From the NCBI GenBank assembly GCA_000818945.1, contig KN805387.1, positions 486,783 to 550,782 on the forward strand: a stretch of DNA of 64,000 nt. Reading direction: 5' to 3'. Source of the stretch: Schizochytrium sp. CCTCC M209059. Taxonomy: Eukaryota > Sar > Bigyra > Thraustochytrida > Thraustochytriidae. A model generated the notes under the pieces. It was not told the DNA's origin. It made no database searches and saw nothing but the letters and a program-made list of their open reading frames with translations. The translations under genes were made by a program, and so were the position numbers. Shown in pieces: positions 35,454-45,240 of the stretch; within the stretch, counting starts at the first letter, position 1; each line of letters starts with the position of its first letter.

Positions 35454-37346
35454 ATGACCCTCAAGACGGCTGTCGCGGAAGAAGCTCGTACGGGCGATGC
35501 TTCCAGTCAAAGTGTACAAGCTCTCGAGGCTCTAGCGGCGCATGACGCTAGCGCGCCTCATGATGCCGACGCGGATGCTACTACATCATCTCATGTTGCT
35601 GCTAATGCTTATGCTAATGCTCGTACTAATGCTCATGCTCATGCTCATGCTCATGACAACCGTAATACTGTCACTGCCGCTGCCACGGCTGCCATCACTT
35701 CTCGTGATGATGCCGCTGACGCCGCTAACGACGCTCATACACTGCAAAGTGATAAAGCAAGGTATATTCCTGATGATGCTTACGATGCCAGCGCAAAGAA
35801 GAAAGCGCAAAGGCCACGAAGAGCAAGCGACGACAGCATTGGGAGCGAAGATATATCATGGGGCAACATGACGAACGACCTCACTTTCGCGAGCGTACAT
35901 TCCAAACAAGACAACCGTTCCGTCCGAGATGAAATCGTGGCGGCTTTTACGCTCACCTTGCGCGTGTCTATCTTTGCGATTGTGGGTCTAACGCAGGTAT
36001 TCTATTGGCTTGTGCGCCTCCTCGTCTTTGACTTGCACATGGGGGATGATCCAATCTTCGTGCCAACGACCAAGTTAGGCATTTTTGTTCACCATGCAAC
36101 CCTCGTACTGACATTTGGCTTTCTTCCAGCCATGCTCGCCGCATATTCGCGGATGCACCCCCTGCGAGCCTTTTTAATATTCTACGTACCCATCATTACG
36201 TGGGCCATCGTCTGGGACCTTGTTCCCTTGGCAGCAATATGGAAGCTTTGCATCCCATATGCATACATCCCCCTGGCGCTTCGAATCTTTGTGGTGTCGA
36301 AACAAAGCTCGCTTCCGCGAAAAGCAATCTCCTTTTTCGTCAGTCTCTTGCTCGGTAATATGCTCGTGATCTTTGTCAACGCCAATGATCTTTCCAAAAG
36401 TACGGTGAAACGCATCCTCTTCACATCCATTTTGGTTCCATTAATCAAGGAGCTCACGGCTTCGTGGTTCCGCTCGTCGACGCGCAGCCTCGTCACCAAA
36501 GCGGACGCAGCCATTGGTCGTACAAACCGGGGCGTACCGTGGGCGCAGCTGCTTCTCATACAAATTGTCTGGGCCGTGTACGGGCGGATGCTCTTTTCCG
36601 AGGCAGAAGACGACACGGTGCTGACCGTCATCGTCATTATGCAGGGAGCCACAGAAATTTCTTTGCGCCTGAGTATTCGTTGGCGCGATCAGAAAGTTCG
36701 CACCGCGAAACGCTTTATACATGCCGTTATGTATTACCTATTTGGACTGCCCCACCCTGATCAGCACGATTCCGTCCTAATTGTGCCGGACTCGAACATC
36801 TTCAGGGAGGTTGGAACGAGGAATCGAGATGGCATCGAGCGCGTCTTTTATGGCATGGTGGTCTTGTGCGATATGCTTGCCGAGTACATTGCAATTCTCA
36901 TGGTACCACTCATCATTCTTACGTTTCGCACCAGGATTATCCTCATACCTCTCAACTATTACAGCAATCAATTCGACGCAGTAACCCCGTTTCAAGGAAT
37001 CGATGTTTGGCCGCTAGCGCGATGGACTGCTCTTCAGCTCGCCACAGAGCTCATCGTGGACGCTTTGTGCATTGCGTATGAACGAAAGCACCTTAAAATA
37101 GACCTCGAGAGGCTCTGGAGTCGGCGCCCTTCGTCCTTCGTGCCATGGGTCATGTTTGCTTCTCTTGGTGCCGCGCCCTTTGTTTACCTCACACTCGACA
37201 CAGACCTCTGCAACGATCCAGGCAAGAATTACTGTAATTGCGCAAATGGCAATGGCCTTTCGAGCGGAGGTCTTTTGCAAAAATATTGTGAGCAGCTGTA
37301 TCCGCTCACCTTTGGGATTCCGTACAACACTTCAGCAATTCCATAG
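35454..37346 (+). CDS. Polytopic membrane protein of unknown function
   Basis: The product is 630 residues. The N-terminal 160 residues are low-complexity, with Ala/Asn/His-rich repeats encoded by a GCTCAT/GCTAAT hexamer array. From about residue 160 on there are roughly nine to ten hydrophobic segments, for example LTLRVSIFAIVGLTQVFYWLV, IITWAIVWDLVPLAAIW and FYGMVVLCDMLAEYIAILMVPL. A Cys-rich end (DLCNDPGKNYCNCANG) suggests an extracytoplasmic C-terminus with disulphides. No transporter or receptor signature is recognised. It could be a channel, a receptor or a lineage-specific family. Confidence 0.75.
   Translation: MTLKTAVAEEARTGDASSQSVQALEALAAHDASAPHDADADATTSSHVAANAYANARTNAHAHAHAHDNRNTVTAAATAAITSRDDAADAANDAHTLQSDKARYIPDDAYDASAKKKAQRPRRASDDSIGSEDISWGNMTNDLTFASVHSKQDNRSVRDEIVAAFTLTLRVSIFAIVGLTQVFYWLVRLLVFDLHMGDDPIFVPTTKLGIFVHHATLVLTFGFLPAMLAAYSRMHPLRAFLIFYVPIITWAIVWDLVPLAAIWKLCIPYAYIPLALRIFVVSKQSSLPRKAISFFVSLLLGNMLVIFVNANDLSKSTVKRILFTSILVPLIKELTASWFRSSTRSLVTKADAAIGRTNRGVPWAQLLLIQIVWAVYGRMLFSEAEDDTVLTVIVIMQGATEISLRLSIRWRDQKVRTAKRFIHAVMYYLFGLPHPDQHDSVLIVPDSNIFREVGTRNRDGIERVFYGMVVLCDMLAEYIAILMVPLIILTFRTRIILIPLNYYSNQFDAVTPFQGIDVWPLARWTALQLATELIVDALCIAYERKHLKIDLERLWSRRPSSFVPWVMFASLGAAPFVYLTLDTDLCNDPGKNYCNCANGNGLSSGGLLQKYCEQLYPLTFGIPYNTSAIP
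35586..35660 (+). repeat. GCTCAT/GCTAAT hexamer array, coding
   Basis: About a dozen GCT-NAT codon pairs in the N-terminal coding region of the polytopic protein produce an Ala-Asn and Ala-His repeat. Confidence 0.8.
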
Positions 37347-37740
37347 ACGACACCATATCGCACAACTTGACAATGCATCGAGCTACGCCAGAAAACTGCG
37401 GCGTCTCTCTCATATTCGTGTTATCCTTCCACCCGCCTTTTCTTTCTTGTCTACTAGTAGAATACGTGGCTCCAATCTAGTCTAGGCACCTGAAGAATAC
37501 TCATGTATTTGAGCCATCCCGTCTGCTAGTACTTACTGTAGGCCTAGTCCGTGAACATTTCAAATTTTTTGGTTTCACTTTCTGTGCTACTAGGTATACA
37601 CAAGAATGGCTCGCCCGTCAAGATGGACCTACAGGATCTACAAGAATCACTCAGACTTCTAAAATGTGATTGTGCTTGCGTGATTAATTGTTGCTTGCTT
37701 TCTGAGGAAGAAAAGTTATGGTGAAAGGGACAAGCCAATC
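37347..37740. other. Convergent 3' intergenic region
   Basis: A 394-bp AT-richer spacer between the ends of the polytopic gene and RCC1. No gene or repeat is seen. Confidence 0.4.
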
Positions 37741-39183
37741 TCACGAAAGAGACAGGCAGAGTGAATGCTGGCCTCCGGCAGTGATGGTAGAAACCTTAAA
37801 GGGGGAAGGGTCGGCCTTTGACTTGATAACGAGTTTTGGCGTTGGCTGATCCTTTGCTGAGCCGTTGCCAAGCTGAGCCATGTCACCGAAGCCCCACGTG
37901 TAGAGACGGTGATCATCCGTGACGACCGCGCACATGTGGCTTCCGCAGCAACCCGACACGACGCGAGCGGGCGGGTCAAACTTGACCTTGCAAGGCTTGC
38001 TCGAAAAAGAGCCAGCGCCATCCAGGTGATTGGCGTCCAATGGCACGCCAAGCTCGCAGCTGTCTGCGCGACCAAAGGTGTACACGGAACCGTCTCGGCC
38101 GATTGCCATGCTGTGATGCTCACCACCATGAATCGCACAGATGCCCTTGTTGTCGAGGGCCTCGACGCGCGTGAGCATGGAAACCTCCTTGTTCTCGTCG
38201 GAGAGCGCAAGCTGACCGTACTGATTGAGGCCGCACGCGAATACCCGGCTGCGAACTGCCTGCAAAATGAAGGAGTGATGGCTTCCTGCACCGACGTAGC
38301 GTGCGTTGTTGACAGGGGAGTTCTCGCTATAGAGCATCTTGGCCGGCACGAGGTGGTCTTTGTATACCTTTTCCTTTTGGTAAATATGCTTTTCATCCTT
38401 GAGCGGGGCCACGGGGCGGCCAAGCTGGCCAGCCTCGCCAAGGCCCCAGGCAAAGACGGTACCATCGCCGCAGAGGACCATAGTGTGGTTGGCGCCCGAG
38501 GCGATTTGCGTGGCACCTCCGTGGCGATCCGCGCCGCTCACCTCGGGAACCTCGAGAGGCTCGAGCTGCGTCGTCTGGAACGAGGACTCGCCCGAGTCAC
38601 GTCGAAACCACTTGCGGCCATCCTTGTCAAGATAGCATCCCCAAATGTAAACTTCGCCGTTCATGCCGAGGACGGCCGAGTGTGCATCGCCAGCACTGAC
38701 CTGAACAGCAAAGATCTTGTTTTGCAGAGAGCGAACAATGCCTGGGAAATTTTCCTCGTCTCCGGTGGTCTTGCGGCCAAGCGTTTCATTGTCCGAGCAG
38801 CCCCAGCTCACGACGGAGCCATCCGCTGAGTCAATGGCGAGGTTGTGCATGCCGCCAGCGGAAACACAGCACAAGTCCATGTCTTGAATCTTGGGAATGG
38901 GCGCGGGACGCTTCAAGAAGGTCTTGTCCATCGAGTCGTCCTCGTCCTGGCCGAGGCCGAGCTGGCCGCAGTCACCTGTGCCAAACACAAATGCGGTGCC
39001 CTGCGTGCAAAACTTTTCCTTGAGAAACTGCGCGTGCGACACATAGTCAAGCATACCCTCTTCCCAGTTCGCGCATGGGTTTGCCTGGTCGTTGTTGTGC
39101 ACCCATTGTCTGAACGTGCGGTTGAGGCACGCCACTTGCCTCCCGTACTCGGCCTCGAGCTCGTCGTTGCGCTTCCTCTTCAT
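37741..39183 (-). CDS. RCC1: RCC1, Ran guanine-nucleotide exchange factor
   Basis: The product is 480 residues from the ATG at 39183. RCC1 is a chromatin-bound seven-bladed propeller that charges Ran with GTP for nuclear transport and spindle assembly. A basic KRKR start and about 50 helical residues precede seven RCC1 repeats: FGTGDCGQLGLG, SAGGMHNLAI, WGCSDNETLGR, SAGDAHSAVLG, WGLGEAGQLGR, GGEHHSMAIG and TAGGQHSLCLS. It aligns over its whole length with human RCC1, better than with generic RCC1-like proteins. Asp44, Asp128 and His304 of human RCC1 are conserved, but the position of Asp182 is Asn232 (SGANHTMVL). An insertion in blade 4 (KHIYQKEKVYKD) is seen. Confidence 0.9.
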   Translation of the reverse strand: MKRKRNDELEAEYGRQVACLNRTFRQWVHNNDQANPCANWEEGMLDYVSHAQFLKEKFCTQGTAFVFGTGDCGQLGLGQDEDDSMDKTFLKRPAPIPKIQDMDLCCVSAGGMHNLAIDSADGSVVSWGCSDNETLGRKTTGDEENFPGIVRSLQNKIFAVQVSAGDAHSAVLGMNGEVYIWGCYLDKDGRKWFRRDSGESSFQTTQLEPLEVPEVSGADRHGGATQIASGANHTMVLCGDGTVFAWGLGEAGQLGRPVAPLKDEKHIYQKEKVYKDHLVPAKMLYSENSPVNNARYVGAGSHHSFILQAVRSRVFACGLNQYGQLALSDENKEVSMLTRVEALDNKGICAIHGGEHHSMAIGRDGSVYTFGRADSCELGVPLDANHLDGAGSFSSKPCKVKFDPPARVVSGCCGSHMCAVVTDDHRLYTWGFGDMAQLGNGSAKDQPTPKLVIKSKADPSPFKVSTITAGGQHSLCLSLS

Positions 39184-39911
39184 CGTGCTTACGCGCGGTC
39201 GCAAGAGACCCTGTCTTAAAGTCTGCTGCACTGCCTTACTGCCGCTGCAGACAAACGAGGTCAAGTGGGCCCTCCTGCCGAGGCCGCCTTCGCAGTGCAG
39301 CCTGCTCGAGGCTCTCGCCGTCGTCGTCGTCGTCGTTGCCGCTCTGCCCCTGCTTGTGGCCAAAGAGGAGCGCGGGGGCACCGCGCGACTATTTACGCCA
39401 ATCTTCCGCCGCCTCCGCGGCCTTTACCCGGCCTTTCTGGCCAAGCGGCACGCACGTGCGCAGCGTGCCCCCCGGAGAGGCCAGTCGGCCAAAGGCCCCG
39501 TCGCAAGTGGACTTTCGGGCGAGGCAAGTGCAGAAAGGCGCGCATAATGCACTTGGGCGGGCCTGGCTGGGCGCAGAGTCAAGGCAAGAGGCAGCAAAGC
39601 AGAGCGACTACGACCGCGGCGACCACGCGCGCAGGCGACGCGGGCGCGGGCGAGCGGCGCGGGCGGCGGCAGCGACGGGGAGAGGCGCGGCGAGAAAAGG
39701 CGCATCCACGCGCCGCTTGCCGTACGCAGCGGCAAAATACGCAGCAAGCAGTATACGCAACAGCGGTGTACGAAGCAAGGGACCAAGGGTGAATCTACGT
39801 CGAGTGTGGTCCTGATCTGATCATCTCCTCTATCTTTTGCTTCTTCGTTGACACGCAGAAACACACGCAAAGCGCGAGCAGCGCCGTGAATAAACAACAA
39901 ATCAAAGGACC
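39184..39911. other. Divergent intergenic region RCC1 / ISY1
   Basis: About 730 bp, GC-rich, with a GTCGTC run (39316-39338) and a cluster of TACGCAGC-like short repeats at 39720-39775. Frames here on both strands are Arg/Ala shadows. Confidence 0.45.
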
Positions 39912-40691
39912 ATGTCGCGCCGCAAGGTTGTCCAGATGGGCACCCTGAACAGGTGGATGTCCTTCCAGCAGCAAGTACGGCTCGGACAGGATCAGAAGGA
40001 TCGCTCGAAAAACCCCGAGTCGTGCAAGAACCTCGATGAAGCGCACCGCTTTCGACGCGCCGTCATGAGGGAGATCTCGCAAAAACTCACGCAAGTACAA
40101 ATGGCATCGCTCGGTGAACATCGACTGCGCGAACTCAACGATGAGATCAATAAGCTCATGCGCGAACGGTTCGCTTGGGAACGGCAGATTCTCAAACTTG
40201 GAGGTCCTGATTTGAGGAATCATGTATCCTCTGGAAAAACATACAAATACTTTGGCGCGGCACGTGAGCTCCCACAAGTGCGTGAGCTCCTCGCACGACC
40301 AGAGGTTAAACCGGCAGTCTCGAAGAAACGTAAGCGGGACGATATCATGCGCACCATCACCCCTGCCTATTACCACTCTGTTGACGACACACGCGACGAT
40401 CCAATGGGACTTTTGGACGCTGAAGCCCGCGAGGAGAGCGAAATTCGTGCCGAGCGCATCGCAGAAGAGGAACCGATTCCGCCGAATGCCGAACAGGAGG
40501 CCGCAGAGGCCGCAGAGAAGTTGGAGGCTAGTGCTTCGCCGTTTGAGCAGCTCATGCTTCGTACAGCACACTACTCGTCGCTGTCATTTTTGTCTGTGGA
40601 GCAGCGCAAAGAACTCGACACATCCAAAGCCATGGAAAAGGTCATTGTCGAGCGAAAACGCAAGGAGCTCATGGACAAGTACCTTCTTTGA
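39912..40691 (+). CDS. ISY1: Isy1-like pre-mRNA splicing factor
   Basis: The product is 259 residues. Isy1 is a Prp19-associated (NTC) spliceosome component present in activated and catalytic spliceosomes. The conserved core is clear: LNRWMSFQQQ, then EISQKLTQVQMASLGEHRLRELNDEINKL, LGGPD, YKYFGAARELPQVREL and a YY motif (TPAYYHSVDD). The C-terminus ends with a Glu/Arg helix (VIVERKRKELMDKYLL) that matches the family end. Length is close to the family's 235-285. Start context is CATGTCG with no in-frame upstream ATG. Confidence 0.95.
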   Translation: MSRRKVVQMGTLNRWMSFQQQVRLGQDQKDRSKNPESCKNLDEAHRFRRAVMREISQKLTQVQMASLGEHRLRELNDEINKLMRERFAWERQILKLGGPDLRNHVSSGKTYKYFGAARELPQVRELLARPEVKPAVSKKRKRDDIMRTITPAYYHSVDDTRDDPMGLLDAEAREESEIRAERIAEEEPIPPNAEQEAAEAAEKLEASASPFEQLMLRTAHYSSLSFLSVEQRKELDTSKAMEKVIVERKRKELMDKYLL

Positions 40692-41707
40692 TCTTGTTGC
40701 ATGCGCAACACTGCATTCACGCAACCATACTTCATTTCTGTCAGTTCTGGACGGGCACATCCATGTGTACTGACTTCCTGTCATGCGTATGGCTCTTTAT
40801 CACACACTGTATGATCAAGCAGAATAATCACTGCCAGACCATAGGAAGACTCGATTCTGCCGACACACAACTTGCGTCGCGGCTGTAACAAATTTGAGCT
40901 CACTTGTCTGGCTTCTTTCTTTGTTAGCATCACCTATGATGAGCTCGTGAATTGAGTCTCGCCATTCTGCTACTTGTCGCAATGCCTGCTATGTGAGCAA
41001 AGCGCTTCTGCGACTAGCATAATACGTACGCAAAAGCAGACAGGTTTTTGGGCTGCTGCTGCACTGCTTTGGTAGATTCTATAGGGCACAATTTCTAGGC
41101 ATATCCATTCGTGTCTTCATACCAGTCTCATGAAAAATAACAACAACAAAGAATGATATAGGATCGATCTTTGATTCGCACCACGAACAATTTCTTCTTT
41201 TATACATTTGCAGCAAGCTGAGCTGCTTTCCTGGAACGCGCCTGGCTGACTGAATAATTGACTGACTGACTCCCCATCAGTCGACCCGCTATCTGCCTCT
41301 CAAACTCTCGCTCTCGCGTGCGCGCTCTCTCGCTCTCTCGCTCTCTCGCTCTCTGCTGGACAGTGAGCATAAACGTTGATGCGCGCACGTGCATGCTCGC
41401 ACGGCCGTCCTCGAAATCCGGACCGGCAGCAAGGCCGGATCACAAGTGCGGGCGCGCGTCGTCGGCGACCAAATCTTGGGCGCGCCACAATTTTGGTTCG
41501 ACAGCCAAGCAGAAAGTCGAGCGCATCCGACAGAGCAAACTTGCTTCGCGAAAAAAAGGAGAGCGCGCGCCGCCTCGCCCCCGCTGACCCTCGTCCGCCG
41601 CCCCGTCTGCGCGTACCTAGGCTTCGGGAAGGCAGACGTGGAGTCAGAAAGAGAGGGCGAGAGACAGAAGCAGGCAGAACACGATCAACAGCGGCAAGCG
41701 CTACACC
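40692..41707. other. Intergenic region upstream of the HAD phosphatase
   Basis: About 1 kb. The first 500 bp is AT-richer with nothing visible. A CTCTCTCG array (41305-41356) and GA-rich leader sequence (41640-41680) precede the phosphatase start. Confidence 0.45.
41305..41356. repeat. CTCTCTCG tandem array
   Basis: About five copies of CTCTCTCG, resembling the CT/GA tracts upstream of eEF1-gamma and NIPA genes. It lies about 350 bp before the phosphatase ATG. Confidence 0.75.
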
Positions 41708-42571
41708 ATGGGCGGGCGCAAGCTTCTCGACGCGTACAAGAACTTCGTGCTTGACTGCGACGGCGTACTATGGCACTCCGCGACGGCCATCGCCGGCAGC
41801 GTGGAGGCGGTCTCGCGGATGCGGGCCGCCGGGAAGCGCGTCGTGTTCGTGACGAACAACTCGACCAAGTCGCGACAGGCGTACCTGGACAAGTTTGAGG
41901 CACTCAAGTTTGAGGGTGTCGAGGTCGAGCACATCAACACGTCTGGCTCTGCTGCGGCAGAACTGTGCAAGCTCGGTGGCCACAAGAAGGTCTTTGCTAT
42001 CGGTGAGCCCGGTCTGATGGAGGAGTTCAAGGCCGTCGGCGTGGAGACCGTCGAGGTGTCCAGCGACGCGAAGACCGGCATGGATGAGGCAGAGTTTGAG
42101 GACGCCAAGCTCGAGGAAGGTGTCAGCGCCGTCGTTGTGGGCTGGGATCGCAACTTTTCGTTTCGCAAGCTTTGCCTGGCCTCACTTTACATTCAGTCCG
42201 GCGCCAAGCTTATCGCGACCGGCTTGGACCCCAGTGATAAGGTCGGGGGCAAGTCCATGCCTGGCAACGGGTGCAACGTGAATGCCATTCAGTACAGCGT
42301 AGATGACCCTCAAGGCGAGCACACAACCGTGGCAGGCAAGCCTAATTCTCACCTCATGGAGAACATTCTCAACAAGTACAACTTTACTGGCAGCGAGACC
42401 CTCATGGTCGGCGATCGCCTCGACACGGACATCAAGTTTGCCGAAGGTCAGGCCAAGAGTCTGCTTGTTTTGAGCGGGTGCACTCCGATCGAGGAGTATG
42501 AGTCGCGCACTGACGTCAAGCCCACGCACGTTGCAGCGGACCTTGCAACAGCTCTGGACATGGACATTTAG
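41708..42571 (+). CDS. HAD-family phosphoglycolate / 4-nitrophenyl phosphatase
   Basis: The product is 287 residues, start context ACCATGG. It belongs to the HAD superfamily with a C2-type cap, like phosphoglycolate phosphatase and eukaryotic PNPPase. The nucleophile motif is D16-x-D18 (FVLDCDGVLW), motif II is VVFVTNNSTKSR near residue 48, and the metal motif is GDRLDTDIKFA. Motif III Lys lies near KPNSHLMENILNKYN. Such enzymes remove phosphate from 2-phosphoglycolate or damaged metabolites in the cytosol; which substrate is used here cannot be told. No targeting peptide. Length is typical (about 290-320). Confidence 0.9.
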   Translation: MGGRKLLDAYKNFVLDCDGVLWHSATAIAGSVEAVSRMRAAGKRVVFVTNNSTKSRQAYLDKFEALKFEGVEVEHINTSGSAAAELCKLGGHKKVFAIGEPGLMEEFKAVGVETVEVSSDAKTGMDEAEFEDAKLEEGVSAVVVGWDRNFSFRKLCLASLYIQSGAKLIATGLDPSDKVGGKSMPGNGCNVNAIQYSVDDPQGEHTTVAGKPNSHLMENILNKYNFTGSETLMVGDRLDTDIKFAEGQAKSLLVLSGCTPIEEYESRTDVKPTHVAADLATALDMDI

Positions 42572-42804
42572 ACGAGATAGATCACAACAACGTTGCGCGC
42601 GTAGTCACATGAAGTCGCGTAGTAGTAAGGATAACGTGTCTTTTTTCGCTATTTACGTAGAGCTTTCTCGAGCCAGACAGCGCCACGAGATGGCCAAGTC
42701 TACCTGACATGGATGGTTCCTACTCGACAGGTTGGCAAGGCTATCTGTACATGAAACAAAAGAGCAAATAAAAAAGGGGGGGGAAATAGATCGAAAACAG
42801 TAGA
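42572..42804. other. Convergent 3' region with AATAAA
   Basis: The spacer between the phosphatase and MBF1 stops contains AAATAAAAAAGGGGGGGG at 42765-42783. AATAAA suits a polyadenylation signal on the plus strand about 195 bp after the phosphatase stop. Confidence 0.4.
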
Positions 42805-43329
42805 TTAGAAGCGGCGGCTCTTTGGGGCCTGGTTCTTAGCATTTGCCGCGGTCACGGCGCGGGCCCCCTTTGCGGCACCAGCCTTTGCAACAGCGGCCTT
42901 CTTGGCCTTGGCCTTGTCAACAGCCTTCTTTTGCGCCTTGGTAAAGGTGCCAACCACAAAAGCAGGGTTCTTCTGCTTGAGAGCGCGCTCGATCTTCTTG
43001 AGAAGCATCGAGTTCGGGATGGCCTTGCCGGCCTCGTAGTCCTGAATAATGTTCGCCTTGAGGTTGCAGGCCGTGGCGAGCTCCTTTTGGGTCATACCTG
43101 CCTTCGTTCGCTCCTGCTGGAGCAGCTTCTTGAGCTCCAGCGAGACCTTGGCATTGGCAAAGCTCTCCGAGTCCTCCTCCACGCGCGCCGCGTGCGAGGG
43201 CCCGCTGGCGCCCTGCGTGTTGCCGCCGGCGCCGATCTTCTTCTCCGTGTCGAGGAGGCCCGACCGCGCGGCCGATGCCTTGCTCGGCGCCTTCGACCAC
43301 GTCACGTCGGCCCAGTCCTGGTGTTCCAT
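42805..43329 (-). CDS. MBF1: Multiprotein bridging factor 1 (MBF1)
   Basis: The product is 174 residues from the ATG at 43329 (MEHQDWADVTWSK); the upstream frame is Arg-rich and lacks a credible ATG. MBF1 is a transcription coactivator linking regulators to TBP and also acts on stalled, collided ribosomes to preserve frame. The N-terminal MBF1 domain starts with the typical QDWADVTW. A Cro/C1-type helix-turn-helix follows at about 80-135 (LKKLLQQERTKAGMTQKELATACN, IQDYEAGKAIPN). The C-terminal tail is Lys/Ala-rich, longer than usual (family about 145-150 residues). Convergent with the phosphatase. Confidence 0.95.
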   Translation of the reverse strand: MEHQDWADVTWSKAPSKASAARSGLLDTEKKIGAGGNTQGASGPSHAARVEEDSESFANAKVSLELKKLLQQERTKAGMTQKELATACNLKANIIQDYEAGKAIPNSMLLKKIERALKQKNPAFVVGTFTKAQKKAVDKAKAKKAAVAKAGAAKGARAVTAANAKNQAPKSRRF

Positions 43330-44408
43330 CTTCGCCCCGCTCCGCTCCGCTCCTCTCCTCTCCTCTCCGTCCTCCGCGCCGCGCCTCTCCGCTCCGCTCC
43401 CCGCGAGTCTGCGCACGCGACCTTCGCGAACGACGGCTTCTCCGACTTTACGTTCGCGATCTGCAGCTGCTTCTTCTGCTTCGATGTCGATGATGCGGCT
43501 CTTTCTTCTCGAGGCCGCCCACGCTCGGGAGGGGCGCGCTGCGAGTCCCCGGTTCCGCATCTGTTCCCCGCTTCGCCGCTTGCAGGCTAGCGATATGACC
43601 CGAACGTTCTGCGTTGGTGCTTCAACGGTTCCTCGGAAGGGTGTGCGCACGAAAGACTCGCCCCTCGCCCTGCGTCTGCGCTTCCGCGAGCGTCACTGTT
43701 TCGCTTGACTTCTTTGTTGAGGACGGCGCGATTATGGATCGCCTCCTACGTGCGTTTCGTGCAGAAGGCGCGTCAACGCGCGTCTGGCGCGATGCGGACG
43801 CAAGGCCTCTCTTTCCCCCGTTCAGATCTTCGAAAGTCTTGGGCGCTGCGCATACTTCTAGTGCAGTGCAAGTTGTCGAGAAAAGGCGGGACGGATGGGC
43901 ATATCCGAAGCAGCGGCCGTAACGCGACCATCGACATTCGGATTTGACTTTGGGAATGAGAGATCTTTTTCGCCTCTGCCTGTCAGGCTTGCTGCAAACT
44001 GGAAGACGTTCGCATCGTTTCTTGCGCAGACCTCGGGATGATGTGTAGAGAACAACATGGATGATGTTCGAAGTCAGTCGTGTGCCTTTCGAGCTCCATC
44101 ATTTCCCTCTACCTCTGCTCGAGGCAAGTCCATCGCTCGCCGCCATTTACTCATGGCCATCGCTCATGGCCACCGCTCACCGCCAGCAACCTGCGGCAAG
44201 CCAGCCAGGTTTTGGCCTTCAAAGAGCGTTTCGCTCAGGCTGGCATCTGCCAAGATACTGCCCCGATGATTGATTGATGACTCGGATCATATGATAGGTT
44301 ATACTGCCTGTGCCAATTTACTTGCCGGCCAGATGCAACCTGCAGTCTCGATTTGCCCAGTTTTTCGCGGTGACAGGACGCGCGCGCGCGACCGCGAGGC
44401 CGGAGAAG
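43330..44408. other. Divergent intergenic region MBF1 / small mitochondrial protein
   Basis: About 1.1 kb. Next to MBF1 is CTCC/CGCTC-rich sequence (43335-43405); further on are short CTCATGGCCA duplications (44151-44185). Arg/Ser-rich frames without domains were not called. Confidence 0.45.
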
Positions 44409-44798
44409 ATGATGCTGCTCGCGCGGCGCGCGGTGCTGACGTCGCGCCTGGCCAGTGCCGGCGCTCGGGGCGGCCGAGGCCGGCTGCTAGCGACGGACTC
44501 TCGTGTGCAACAGGGCCAAGCGGCCAAGCCTGCAGCTGCAGCGCCGGAGTCCGCGGCCCAAGGCGCTGGCTCAGGCGCGAACGCTACGGGCGCCAAGCCG
44601 AGAAAGAACAGCTCGGGCATGTCAGCATCTGATGTTGCCATTATGCTGGTGCTCTGCGGCGGGTCGACAGCATATCTTGTGAACGAGGTAAAGGACATGG
44701 AACCCATCCAGCCCAAGGGCGCCAAGAACAAGGCAAAACCAAGCCAGCCCCCTGCTGGTGCGTCCGCCGACGCATCAGAGGCTCCGAAGAGCGCCTAG
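44409..44798 (+). CDS. Small single-pass protein with mitochondrial-type presequence
   Basis: The product is 129 residues from the ATG at 44409. The first 30 residues (MMLLARRAVLTSRLASAGARGGRGR) are Arg/Ala/Ser-rich without acids and look like a mitochondrial presequence. After an Ala/Gly/Pro linker comes one membrane segment (ASDVAIMLVLCGGSTAYLVNEV, about 72-93) and a Lys/Pro/Ala tail. The size and layout resemble accessory subunits of the inner-membrane respiratory or translocase complexes, but no family is recognised. GC-rich codon use is similar to its neighbours. Confidence 0.6.
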   Translation: MMLLARRAVLTSRLASAGARGGRGRLLATDSRVQQGQAAKPAAAAPESAAQGAGSGANATGAKPRKNSSGMSASDVAIMLVLCGGSTAYLVNEVKDMEPIQPKGAKNKAKPSQPPAGASADASEAPKSA

Positions 44799-45240
44799 AC
44801 ACTTGCCGTCCAGACTTCGCTGCAAAGAGGATATTCAAAGATTTTGATGTACACAAGACGCCAAGCAAACCCAACGATATCAAGCCGACGCAGATGAAGG
44901 AATTGTGCGAGCGAGACAAATGGCAGCAGCACTCGCAAACACACTCAATCTATTAGCATTATAAACATCAAAACACCAAAATGTGCTGTCTGACTGTAGT
45001 TAAAGTAAACCCTATCACCCAAGGCCTGGGCGACGTCTTTCGTCACGCCCACCGAAAGAAGCATCAAGTAAACTTGGGTTGAAAGAAATCGCAAGTCCCA
45101 CAAGTAGCACTCGAAATTGATGCCGTAGACACACATCAAAGCCAAAAACCACAGTATGGAAGCGACTACAATTCTTGCCCTCGTCCAGTTTGGTCTTGAA
45201 CATCGCCTGCTTGCCAGGTTTTCCACAAGCATGCGTTGCA
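44799..45240. other. Convergent 3' region, small mitochondrial gene / NIPA
   Basis: AT-richer 442-bp spacer. A hydrophobic minus-strand frame (44945-45241) begins overlapping the NIPA stop but lacks support as a gene. Confidence 0.4.
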
